The position numbers and the translations under genes were made by a program. Shown piece after piece: positions 1-11,285 of a DNA stretch of 64,000 bases (positions within the stretch are counted from its first letter, which is position 1; every line of letters begins with the position of its first letter). The notes under the pieces are model-generated. The model was given only the letters and a program-made list of their open reading frames with translations, was not told the origin of the DNA and ran no database searches. This DNA comes from Hysterium pulicare CBS 123377 (taxonomy: Eukaryota; Ascomycota; Dothideomycetes; Hysteriales; Hysteriaceae), in NCBI GenBank assembly GCA_000467715.1, contig AJFK01000724.1, forward strand, positions 100,537 to 164,536, written 5' to 3'.

Positions 1-424
1 AAGATAACCAGGCAGGTCGGCCCATTCTCCGTCTTCGAAGTCGATGCTGGCAATTTCGGCAACCACACGGGCGACTGAATGCCGAGTGAGGGTGACATTT
101 TCGCTAAGAGTGGCTTGAAATAGTTGATTCCTCAAAGCAGCTTTCTGATCCGCAGGGAGAGATTGCCAGTGCTTGCTGACCAGTTTCCTAGCCTCGACTG
201 CGGCCAATTGTCTAAGCTCAGGCTTGGGGTGACTCGAGACGATCTGTAGAAGGGCATTCAAGGATCCCGGAGATGTGTAGTAAGTCTTATTGAGGGCTGT
301 CGTGGCAGACTTTACGCGCTCAGTGTCCGCTAAAATACGTCAACTCATGAGAAGGCGGAATGTTGAGTCTCTACTCACGTTGTAGCAAGCTCTCGAGGAG
401 CTGGACAAATTGTTGTTCATCCAT
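1..424 (-). CDS. kap123: Importin beta-4 / karyopherin Kap123, N-terminal part (runs off the window)
   Basis: Nuclear import receptor of the importin-beta family; family members carry ribosomal proteins and histones H3/H4 through the nuclear pore. Only the first 125 residues are in the window; the family is about 1,090 residues long. Exon 1 (424-379) encodes MDEQQFVQLLESLLQ, followed by a 49-bp intron (378-330, GTGAGT...TTTTAG). Exon 2 continues to the window edge. The splice restores the family motif LLQPDTERVK, and the next stretch contains PELRQLAAVEARKLV, a hallmark of the first HEAT repeats and importin-beta N-terminal domain. The start is the first ATG in frame with this motif. The gene is divergent from the DUF2433 gene, with about 1.1 kb between them. 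The family call is secure; nothing can be said of the missing C-terminal HEAT repeats. Confidence 0.9.
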
Positions 425-1519
425 AACGGAATCTCAACGTGCAAAACTAGAAAGAAAACAAACGTAACCAAACTGTTATGAAGAAAAGCTCGTGGGAAAG
501 TGCAAATCAGCAGTGGGGTTGATGGGAATTTTTTTTGAAGCGAATCGAGGGAAGGCGGTGAGGAGAACTGCCGCCCCATCTTCACCCTGGAGCGGACTAG
601 GTCTAATTCAACGCCATTCACCTTCAAGCTCCTGGAATATAGTATTGTACCTTTCATGCATGCTGTACCTAGTGAGACTCCACCACGTTAGTGATGATTT
701 GCCAGCGCCGAAGAAGGCATCAAAAGTGCATGAGGCCTGGACTAAGCCAGCCCGTCTTGGCGAAGAGCCGGAAGCTTGCAACTATACATACCTCATCCAC
801 AATAGGTTGCATAACTTATGATGTTAGAGCAAGCCAGACCTCCGCTCAGGCCATAGTACCCTAAGGTAGTATCTTTTGAGAACATATTATGGATGAAAAT
901 GCTATTTGCAAGCCTCTACTGAGTTCAAACGGGTTCTGTAGCCTCGAATTCAGTCAGTCGAGCTGGGGTCCGGCCATCCATAACGGAATAACATAAACAT
1001 GGATGAGAATCGGCGGAGCGGTATCACAACAGGGCATAACCCTCCGTAATAGCCAATCCACAGAGTAGCTTGGTGGGAAGTGAAAGAATGTGTGGAATCA
1101 TGTCCATCAGCTAAGAACAACAGTCTGCCACAGAGAAGCAGTCATAAATGCAGTTGCTTTTCAGACGTATCAGTGTGGCGGCAAGGTCTTGTTTGCAATA
1201 GAACAGGAGATATTGGTGGTTGACTGAGAGTGAATGGTGGGAGACTGGTTGAGAAGACGGTGGCAGCACGTGATGCCAAGATCAAACCTTGAGCGCGCTA
1301 AGCTTTAGCGTGGAAGCTCAAAATGTCGTGAAAACGAAGATAGACTGCAATTCACAGCAAACCCATTACTCTCTCCTCTCCCATACCCTCTACAAAGGAG
1401 CCCATCTTGACTTCCTCTTGATCATCTCCACTCTTGATACCCCACACCGCCCTCATCTCACTCACTGTCGTCTAGGAATCCAAATTCGACATCTTCATTT
1501 CGCACCACCGGTATTCTCC
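425..1519. other. Intergenic, divergent promoter region
   Basis: About 1.1 kb between two divergently transcribed genes. Open frames here lack start context or family resemblance. The last 200 bases are pyrimidine-rich on the + strand, as expected for a fungal promoter and 5' UTR. I see no RNA gene or repeat. Confidence 0.5.
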
Positions 1520-3839
1520 ATGGCAGCCGTACGTTCACCGCGCTCATTAACCCCAGCTTACATCGAACCGCGTGCTAGTCTGGGTATACTGACAAAATGC
1601 AGCAACCGCCCACTCAACCGCGCCCTTACAACGCTCCAAGCTATCTCCCCAACGGTGGAGCTCCCTCTGGTCCCGTGCCTGGAGCCCAGCCACTTCTACC
1701 CAATCAAGGCCGAGTCATACATACGGGAAGCGCACGAGTTCTGTGCATTGCCGATGTGAGAGGTACGTGTTGGAAATTCATATCTTTCTCCAGTTTCAAA
1801 AGGCTCACCACGTCTCCAGGCAACCTCCAGTCACTCAATCAACTCGCGGCGGACGCTCGAGCGAACTACATCATACACACGGGTGATTTTGGTTTCTATG
1901 ACGATCGCTCCTTAGACCGGATCGCTGAGAAGTACGCTTCTCATCTGACCTATCCTTAGATAGTTGCGAGATCAAGCACTGACTTAACCTTCTTAGGACT
2001 CTCAAACACGTTGCGCAGTACTCTCCTCTTCTGAGCGATGCCACAAAGCGTTCTATTGCCGCCGCTCCCCCACAGCCTCCAATCAAAGAGCGATTCGCTA
2101 GAGAGCATCTCCCTCTATCAGAACTTCCGCTCTTCCTGAACAAGACTTATACACTTAATGTGCCCGTTTACACAGTATGGGGAGCATGTGAAGATGTACA
2201 GGTTCTGGAGAAGCTCCGGTCTGGCGAGTATAAGATCGACAATCTTCACATCATTGATGAAGCGCACGCACGATTGCTCGATGTTGGTGGCGTCAAGCTC
2301 CGTCTGCTTGGTCTCGGTGGTGCTGTGGTCATGCACAAGCTATTCGACAATGGCGAGGGCAGGACTACCATTGCTGGTGGTCAAGGAACCATGTGGACTA
2401 CCCTATTACAGATGGGCGAACTAGTAGATACGGCAAATCGCGTTTACGATCCCACCGAAACTCGTATCTTCGTCACCCACGCTTCACCTGCCCGCGAAGG
2501 GCTTCTAAATCAGCTGTCCGTCACATTAAAGGCAGACTTCTCGATATCCGCCGGTCTCCATTTCCGCTACGGTAGCTCATATAACGAATTCAGCGTGAAC
2601 CCAACGCTCGATCACTATCGCGGGAAGCTTGCTGCCTCAAAGGCGTCGTTCAATGATGTCTGGGACACTGTCAAGTCTGAGGTCGAGCCCGCGGTCGCCG
2701 ATAGCGAGTCCCAACAACGTTTACTGCAATTGGCCATCGACATCGTCAACAAGATGCCTGCAGTTGCCAATGGAGGTAATCCTTTCGGTGGGCCAGCTCC
2801 TGGTGTTGCAAGCGGTCAGGTAGATGAGAGCGCATTCAAAAACATGTGGAACTTCAACTTGGCGGATGCAGCTTACGGCTGGCTGGTTCTAGATGTTGAT
2901 AACGGCAGGATTGGCACGGAGATGCGAGCCCAAGGTTTCAACTTCGCTCATCGTGGCGGCAAAGCTCCCCTCCAAGGACAGGGACAAGCACCGGCAGCCC
3001 CAGCTACAAGCACAAACGCTCCAACCGGCGGTAATCTCCCTACTTCAGGAGCACAGTCATCTCCAGCGCAGATTCGAACGCCAGCTGCTCCTACTAGTGC
3101 ACCACAACGGCAGGCCGCACCAACTCCTCCTGCCCAGCAGATGAAACCTGCAACAGCACAGCCAGCACGAACAGGACCATCACCTGTCCCCGCAACACCA
3201 AAAGAACCCATTAAACCTGCAACACCACAACCGGCTGCCTCAACGGCCGGGAACACTCCAGCGAATGCCGCCGCTGAAAAGGCTATTCCGAGCGAGGTGA
3301 AGCCGAATGGGACGGCAGCACCGGAAAAGGGACCTTCAAGCCCGGCTCCAAAAGACCAACCTGCAGGAACCAAAGATAGCAAAGCTCTCTTCATCGTGAA
3401 TGTCAAGGATGAAGAAGAAGCTCGTGGTCTTCTCCATGAAGAAGACAAACCAAAGTGCGAAAAGATTGAGAAGCAGAAGCACTACTTCATCGCATCCTTC
3501 GCCACGCCTGCTGATATGCAAGCTGCTTTCGGCCGCGTATCCCAGGACTTCAAGAATTCTGCCAAGCCGGACAGGCCTAGTGTTAAGATCTACAGGGACC
3601 CGTCATCGAACCCTAGATACGGCGCAGGCAACTGGCAAAGTAGTAGTAGGGGAGGCATGCAGAGTGGTGGCTACCGTAGCGGTGGGGCGAGTGATAGTGA
3701 AGGTGGCCGTGGAGGTAGGGGAGGATACCGCGGACGAGGCGATCGTGGAGGAAGCCAACGAGGCCGAGGACGCGGACGTGGCTTCGGTCGTGGTGGACAA
3801 GGCGAAGGCGCTCCAGCATCGACCGGCGGCGAGTCGTAA
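1520..3839 (+). CDS. DUF2433 metallophosphoesterase-like protein with C-terminal RGG repeats
   Basis: Four exons: 1520-1528, 1603-1762, 1820-1931 and 1997-3839, giving 707 residues. The N-terminal half resembles the calcineurin-like phosphoesterase fold of DUF2433 proteins: RVLCIADVRGN (a variant of the usual GDxHG-type motif), IIHTGDFGFYD, a VPVYTVWGACED segment where GNHE usually sits, and FVTHASPAREG. Metal-binding positions therefore differ from classical enzymes, and catalysis is uncertain. The middle is Pro/Ala/Thr-rich and disordered. The end (about 620-700) is RGG/GRG-rich, typical of RNA-binding tails. The start is proposed as a 9-nt first exon (MAA) joined over a 74-bp intron with an ACTGAC branch site. 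The alternative start at 1597 lies just before the acceptor in the same frame and changes only the first two or three residues. The role is unknown; RNA association is inferred from the RGG tail. Confidence 0.85.
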
Positions 3840-4633
3840 ACGACATCCCGGTACCCTTCCAATGCGATACCCACCACCCTTGTCCTACTACATCCGGGTC
3901 TTCTTTTTCATTGCCTTGGGTTTCATCTCTCATAGCTAGCGAGGTGTGCGGTCCAATCCTGTTATTTCCTTTCATATTGTTCTCTGCAGATGGTATCACA
4001 CTACACAACTACACCTTCTACTCGGAGTTGAGTTAGCGTTTCGACGAGACCGGTGGTTTAGGCCTTTCACCCTGAGCTAGATATCAGGTTCCGGCCTTGG
4101 CGAGTATTGTTTCTTCTCCCTTTCCTTCTTGTTTCATCCCGAAACCACTTCTTCATAGAAGGTACTGGTTCCCGGATCCAGCAGTTGTAGTCCTAAGCGG
4201 CACAGCACTGTATAAGCTGGGTAGGCACTTCGCCCTGGCGCGGGGGTTATGTGAGGCACCATATGTATTTTAATGCAATGAAAAGTCTTGAAAGATAAGA
4301 TAAATATATCGGTATTGAAATGTTATGCCCTAACAAATGTTGATCCGACCAACGGCCGACAGTGTAACGCTATAGTTTCTAGCTACTCCTCGTAAGCTTT
4401 GAACTTTTCCGTATAAGCTCACTTTGATATCATTTTCGATAGACTGTCCGGTCTCAGAAGCTACTCTCACAATGGGTGTAAAAAGTCATTCAATGCAAAC
4501 TTCAATTATCCGGGACATTCAACAATTGCAGGCTATGCGAACGACAAGCTCAGCTTCCGCTGGGGCTGAATATTCACTAGAACTATATTACCCAGGTCCT
4601 AAGCAAAGAATTACACCCAGTGTTCGTATGTAT
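3840..4633. other. Convergent 3' region, non-coding
   Basis: The 3' ends of the DUF2433 gene (+) and the ENTH-kinase gene (-) face each other across about 800 bases. Short frames are present but none resembles a protein. T-rich stretches and AATGAAAA-like sequence near 4270-4300 are compatible with polyadenylation. Confidence 0.5.
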
Positions 4634-7167
4634 TTACCTTGTTATCGTCTCTGATAGGATTTCCGCTGCCAAGGGGTCACTATCAGACCCGTCTTCAGAA
4701 ACAGAGAGCGTGTCCAAATAGCAGCACTGCCCACAGAAAGGATTCGAAGGGTCTTGAGAGTGATCATGTTCACTCGCAATCATATTATACAAGTTTTCGG
4801 CCCGAATCCTTTCTTCTGGCCTTCTTCTCAACATTTGCGAAACCCAATACAAGATCTCGTTATCAGAGTTCTCCGGTTCTTCGTTACGGAGCGCTTTGGC
4901 CCATGCCGTGGTTGAGGTCAGGTTTTGATAGAACCGGTAATTCTCGCCTCTGTCTTTTAGGAACTTCCGCATATCGTCAATGGTGCGTTGCTTGATCACA
5001 GTGAACATCTCGAGGAATACGCAGCCCAGTGACCAGATGTCGGTGGAGCTGTTACGAGGCTCGTATAGGGCAACCTCTGGAGCGCAATACACTAGGCTCT
5101 TCGCGGTATCCTCGGTTGTCGTGCTTCTTGTCAGGCTTTCCCAGTCCAGAGAGATTCCGAAATCGGTGAGATAGATGTTGCTTCCCTTAATGAGGATGTT
5201 TTCAGGCTTGATGTCGCGATGTCGTATCTTGGTCTCGTGGAGGTAATATAACGCTCCGGCAAGGCAGCCGAAAAAGCTTCGAAGTAGGGGTATGTTGGCA
5301 ATGGAGTAGAAAGTTGTGAGATTGCAATCAGCCGCTGGGGCCATGATGATGCCAAAATATTTAGGATCTGTATAACTCCCAATCTGCAAAGCATTAGCAA
5401 AGGAAACTGACATCATGCGTGAAGTTAATAATACCAGCTCAACACAATGGACATGGTGAATTTTGCGCAAGATCTGCAGTTCGTTAACAAAACTCTCGAG
5501 ATCTCTCTTTCGAGTCCGATTGCCTCTTCGGAACTTTTTGCGGGCGAATTCCCTTCGACTGAAAGTACTATAAACTTTGTCAACAACCCCAAAACCGCCG
5601 GCACCCAGCTTTTCGCGGACTTCATAAGGGAAGATTTCTTCTTCTGTGAAATGCACGTGACGCTTTTCACTATTCTCAAGGTCAACCGCCTTCGTTAGGA
5701 CAAGCTGCTGCTTTTCGAGGAATTGTTCCCTAAACGAGTTGCCGAGTGTGTGCGGCAGAGAAGATTTCGTGAAAGGAAACCAGAGGTCATTAATGCCTTG
5801 ACCAAGTATATCATCAAGGAGTTGTAATTGATCAATGATGCGGAGGACAATGTAAAGTCTGGGAACCTGACTCCAAGTAGCTCTATTGCTGTCGTAAAGT
5901 AATCGGGAGATCTGCTGACAGTCGAAATCGGTAAATTCATCCTCACAAATGCCACAAAAGTAATCCACGAGCTTTGTCTTGGGCGTCGATATAGCCAAAG
6001 CAGTAAAATCGGCTTCGATAGTAGACTGTCCATTCGGTGCATCTTGAATCGAGGTGTATTGGGTTCCGATAACATTTGCTGACCACGATGTTTGGGAAAG
6101 TGTTTTGTCTTCTAGTCGACCTGGGATTTGGCTGGGACTTGTTGGTGCGATCATGGGCGGGTGCTGGCTCACATTGGCGGTTGGTTTTCGAAGGTACGAC
6201 ATTTGGTGTATGTTTATGCGATAGCCTCGTTTCGGGTGATATTCTTGAGACGCCATCTCATGCGCCTTTGTTACATCAAAGAGTTCAGTTGGTAGAGATG
6301 TAGGGAGTGTAAACTTCCGAAGTGGGCCAAGGCGGTACAATTCTGTCAGGTGAACAGCAACTATACAATCGACGCCGCTGTTGTACCAATTGACTTTTGT
6401 ATCCAGGAGGTGGAAGACTCTGGTTGAAAAGTGTTTCGGTACTTCCGATGAGCACATCTTGAAGATCGAATTTGATGTCCATCTGTCGACTTCTGCGATA
6501 TTGGCAATGTATTCAGAAACCTGCTCTGGAGATGGAGCCCATTTGATAACGTCTAGAGTCCGAGGTCCACCAACACTTTTGAGGAACTGGAAATCCCCCT
6601 TCGTCATCTCAACGAAGCTTTCAGCTAGTTGGCCCACTGAAAACAGAGGCATTAGCATGGTGATGAAATACACTTATTAATAAAAAAAAAAGGTGCAGTT
6701 ACTTTCGACTCTAGCCTCCTGGTCGGGGATGGAAGAACCGGAGGGGTTATATTGAAGCTTTTCAAAGAGAGTAGCATGCTCCTGAGCCCATTTAAGCACA
6801 CGTGCAGAGCCCTCAGCAAGGCAAAAATCTACGATCTTCGCAGCCTTCCGGATCTGTTTCCAACCCGGCATTGGCGTATCAAGACGATGTTTAAGTATAT
6901 TCATGACCTGTGAAAATGCCGACTCCCTGTACTGAACTCAGCTTTTGTACAATTTCTTTTGCTAGCTAATAGCCACGATTCGTACCCAAGGTAAGTTATA
7001 AGAGCGATTTCGGCCAGTTCCCATGATTCTGGACCCCAAGGATCATCACTTGTGGCTAGTATAGTCTTTAGCAAATGTTACAAAATATGTAACCGTGGAG
7101 ATAAAATACCTTTACGAACCTTGAGCTCGATGGCGTCGGACGTATATATGGAACGTAGTATCGACAT
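4634..7167 (-). CDS. ENTH domain - serine/threonine protein kinase fusion
   Basis: Five exons: 7167-7110, 7055-6986, 6926-6703, 6636-5435 and 5383-4634, giving 767 residues. Introns are 51-66 bp and the total is exactly divisible by three. Residues about 1-130 form an ENTH domain: MSILRSIYTSDAIELKVRKA, then TSDDPWGP, ALITYLG, VMNILKHRLD, WKQIRKAAKIVDFCLAEGSA and a last helix. This is the epsin-type fold that binds phosphoinositides on endosomal/Golgi membranes. Residues about 450-740 form a complete kinase: GAGGFG loop near 461, FARKKF lysine, HRDIKPEN near 577, DFGIS and CAPEV. The segment before the kinase (DYFCGICEDEF...WFPFT) is typical of a fungal accessory kinase group. The last intron is 51 bp and in frame, so it can be missed, but splicing restores VELIGSYTDPKY. 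The fusion suggests membrane-recruited kinase activity; the substrate is unknown. Confidence 0.82.
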
Positions 7168-7846
7168 GTTTCTAGCGCGCTGCAGGCAATAGCAATTCGG
7201 AATATACATGAAATAACGTAGTGCTCGGATTATTGGACCACTTCATCGGGCAGAAAAGCCAAGGTGCCGATTCGATATCAAGACTTAGGTCGTGGTTATC
7301 CAACATATGGGATGAAGGTTCGGAGGATACAAGGCTGAGTAGACACGAGGCCTCATTATTCCGGACAATCGTGGCTCGCAGCGTCAACGAATGATACCCA
7401 TGGTGCATGGCAAAAAGGAAATATGGTTTTTTTTACCAGATAATTGCATGAAGAGGAAAAACTTCAGATGACGTATGATTGGCTATGATCAGAATAGAGA
7501 AATAAAACCACGATCTAGAACAAAATTCATATAATGAGAAAGAACTTCTCGTTTCCGACACGGTTTGCCATGCCTGAAGCACAGTGCAGTGCTCCCCGGG
7601 ATAGTGGCTGAGCAGGAATGAGGCTGCGCAGGAAAGGTTAGTGTGGGGAAACGCTGCAGGTGATCTGTCAGCGGGGACGCTCAAAATGAAGCAGAACTTT
7701 CCAGGCTGAGAACTTGTGAGCACCGCGGGCCTGCTATGACCCTCATGTGTCTGAATAGACGTGAATGAGTTTGGTGCAGTCTCTCGCGTCCGGCAAAAGG
7801 CTTTGGTACATGGTCTCAGGGACCGTGCTTTTGGAAGTTCCCGGGA
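7168..7846. other. Divergent promoter region between the two kinase genes
   Basis: About 680 bases lie between the divergent start codons. The 185-codon minus-strand frame at 7433-7990 overlaps the start of the + strand kinase gene and has no recognisable motif, so I treat it as chance. No other feature is seen. Confidence 0.45.
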
Positions 7847-10800
7847 ATGACGATGCCTACCAACCCTACTTCGACATTCTTTGCTCCTATCGACAGAGAC
7901 ACCGGCACCGAGCTCTCCTCGAACCAGCAAGCAGAATGCCAATCGAACTATACTACAATAAAGGCATACATCGATGAAGTTGAAAATCACCCCGAGTTCC
8001 CTCTACAATGGTCCCGCAAGAAGCTACGCTGTTCTACCTCTGAGCTCCTGGGTTCCATCGAGAGCCTTGCCAACGATATAAGAAAGGTGGAAGGGGGCAT
8101 ACGTGGGATAATACAGCCCCATCAGGGCCTGGAGAGAGATGACAACACTTCCGCACCCACTGATGGAGCAGTTCCATCGGCTGGGGCTATAGACCTGTCC
8201 AACGTTTCGATTCTCAACCCCGAGTTCTATCAGCGTGCGAACAACATTCTCCACGAGCTGATCAGCAGACTCATCGACGTTGGAAATCCTTTGGATAGTC
8301 AATCTGCTTCCAAAGTACACGATGGATCAAGTGTCGTGCGGGGATTCTGGGTTCCGGGAAGCACCAGTAACAGCTCTGAAGCTAGCGCACCCACGACAAG
8401 TCTCACGAAGTCCCTTGACATAAGTAGTTCATCACGCACGGGCAGTAGTAGAGCATCCGATGATCTGAATCAGAATACTGTTGGAAACGTCCCCCCAACC
8501 ACGCAGCCTAGCAACACAGCTCGAGTAGCCTTCGATATTCCCCACCCAGGACCTGCTCCCGACAAGGGCCAACCAATACTTGAAGAGGATAGGACAAGGG
8601 CAACAAATGATTGGGTTATGGAATACCTTCGTGGAGGCTGGCTGGGTCTTGTTCCTGGGGTGGTCAACGAGCTGAGCATGTCGCATCTCTACAATACATC
8701 TGATGACGAGCTATCACCCGTGGGCAGTTTTCAGCGAGTTCAGCGGACCGACTCCGATGAAATCTCCAACCGTGGTGATGACGACCTTTGTCCACCACGG
8801 AAACCAAGACACTCCTTTCCAGTTCCGAACATGGCCTCCCGTATTATGGACAGAAACGGGAGTCAGGAGTTCGACAGGACACGTTCGGGATACTACTCGA
8901 ACTATTCAGCACAAGACTTCTTCAAGACACCAAAGTCTATAATGAGCGGTGGCACTATTTTCTGTACACCAGACGATGGCTCTGTTACCCAAGTTCCGAT
9001 TGGCCAATTTAAGTAAGTGATTCATCAAACTATATCCCAGTGGTCACTGAGGAAGTCTTTACGTGACAAAGAGAGCTTCCTGTCATCCTGGCTTTTTCTG
9101 ATATTTCGATCCAAATACACTTTGCTGGGTGTTATAATTCTTAGGAGTTGGGCTGCACATCAACCTCGTGATGATTCTTCTTACTATTCGCATACACGCT
9201 TGAGCTTGGCAATGTGATTATACTCCAGCAAGCACCGGAATTATCATACGCATAGCCACCGGTTATTGAGTGTGTTGAAAAAGTGAAGCATAATCCCAAC
9301 GAATTGTAACACCTACTGTATATCAGTGCTTTTCTATCTGATTTCCTTCTTATCTTCATCTTTTTCTTTTGGAGACGGTAGACCCGGGAATTATAGCAAA
9401 CGTTGGGTCATGCCTTCATCATTATTCATTTATGGCAGTCAACCTTCTTCCGGATTAAGTTTACTGTCGATCATTCTTCTTACACTTTCTCAGTAGTCCC
9501 TCGGCTTGGAATCGATACCTGCGAGAGAAAGGTCTTATACCTGATCCGTTTGACGAGATGAATTGGTCTGGGAGAGGCCAGCACGCAGAATATGGTGCGG
9601 ACGAGGAAATGGAGGTGCCTCTTGCACTGGAAAAATCTCTAGGGCACAGTGCAACCGCGCTGGTAGAGAGCGTACGGTGCCGTCGCATTCGGCTTGCGCG
9701 GAAGACCGTAACAGTAAATCGCCGATTAAAAAAGGAAGAAGTGATCAAGGAAGTTGAGCATCTACAACGTCTACGGCACCCTCATATCATTCGAGTCGTA
9801 GGAACATATACACTTGGAAGAAAACTATCCATACTATTGTACCCCGTGGCTGATTTCACTCTCGATACATTCCTGGAATCCATCGAAGAAGACGATCTAT
9901 CACGGGACGAACGATTTACGCGTTTGTTCTCAATATCGACGTTCATCCGCTGTCTTGCTAAAGCTCTATCTTATATTCATGAGAACGCGATGAAGCATAT
10001 GGACATCAAGCCAAAGAACCTCCTCGTTCGAGATATGGGAGCCAGCACTATATGCAACCAAGGAATGTACAAAATCTATATCGCAGACTTTGGCATCGCT
10101 CGTTCATATCGATCTGTGGAAGAATGCGACACCGAATCTCCTACCGCTTTCACTCGAATATATGCTGCACCTGAAGTTGTTGCCCAGGAAAGACGAGATC
10201 AGAGTGCGGATATCTTTTCGCTTGGTGCTGTATATGCGGAAATGCTCGCCGTAATTGCACAAGAAAGCACAACAGGTATCTCAAATTTGGACACACTAAG
10301 CAATATCCGCTTGAATAATCCAGAGGGGGATAAATCATATCACGCTAACTGCAACGAGATCCAAGCATGGCTTAGAAGTCTTTTCATTCCAAGCTACGGG
10401 TTTGAATCGCCCTTGACCTCCCACATTATCGAGCTGGCTGCTCGGATGTTGAGTGAAAACCCTTCGGATCGACCTTCCGCAAGTACTCTCATGCATAATA
10501 TTCCTTTCATGGCTTTCTGCTGCGACGTCAATGGTGGCTCGGAACCGTTCGAGGCTGTCGATCGCTCTGCCAGTCGACAATTATACGACCGTTCTTTTGA
10601 GATTGCTGAATCGAACATGAGATTTTTGAGGTGTATGGTTGAGGGCTGTGTCAAAGTTTACTCAAGTCGGGACAAGCTTGAATACCATGAACAGGTACGT
10701 TCTTTAATCTTATGGTCTTATCATTCAAATGTATTGCTTTGGGTGTCATTCTTCGTCCTACTGCGGACTTCTATGCCCGGACAAGTCTGGATAGTTTTGC

Positions 10801-11191
10801 TGCCTTTCAAATAACCTCGAGGACGGGAACTTGCTTTGTCGCCTTGACCGACCTTACATCGGCTTTGTAGGCTGGCAGTAAAGAAGGTCGTAGGTTCAGA
10901 TCTATCCTCCGGGAACGACGAATTATGACACCCGCATACATGAAGGCATCGAGGGTTACTGCGAATTTTCACGCAAAACACAAACCCGATAATCTTACAT
11001 GGCTAATTGTTGAGCAGCACGGCCATGGAGAATCTCTACAGCCTTCCGTACTGTCCAACAAGCTCAAACTTCAAGAAGATAGTACTGTCTACCGCCAAGA
11101 TGGAGATAATGGAAAGCGATCTTCGTTAGATTATGAAGCTTACGAAAAGATGCTTCAAAAAGGAATCATAGACAACTTGAGGTGGAGTTGA
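7847..11191 (+). CDS. Atypical protein kinase with long N-terminal region and C-terminal half zinc finger
   Basis: Proposed exons 7847-9012, 9494-10694 and 10871-11191 give 895 residues in frame. Residues 1-390 are Ser/Pro-rich with a helical start and no recognised domain. The kinase domain (about 430-720) has ARK lysine, EVEHLQRL helix C glutamate, YIHEN, HMDIKPKN, DFGIA, YAAPEV and ADIFSLG. The glycine loop reads LGHSATALV, missing two glycines, and the HRD arginine is Met. The catalytic Asp, the DFG Asp and the Lys are all kept, so activity is possible but unproven. The tail has CMVEGC...KLEYHEQ, a C2H2-like fragment with only part of the ligand set. The 481-bp first intron is long for this genome; the N-terminal exon could be a separate gene or the intron could hide exons. 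It is divergent from the ENTH-kinase. Confidence 0.65.
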
Positions 11192-11285
11192 TCCCGACGT
11201 AGCTGGCTAACACAAAGTTCAAAAGATCAGAAAAGATCCGGAAGCCTCAAAATACCAATCTTTCGTACACCGTCATGCGGCCGCT

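Noticed and set aside
1289-1759. 156-codon + strand frame overlapping the DUF2433 start
   Set aside because: It lies in a different frame from the metallophosphoesterase exons, which have family motifs and clean splices.
2948-3448. 166-codon minus-strand frame
   Set aside because: Antisense of the Pro/Ala-rich part of the DUF2433 protein; low-complexity mirror.
7433-7990. 185-codon minus-strand frame
   Set aside because: Overlaps the divergent kinase start, no motif and odd composition; likely chance.
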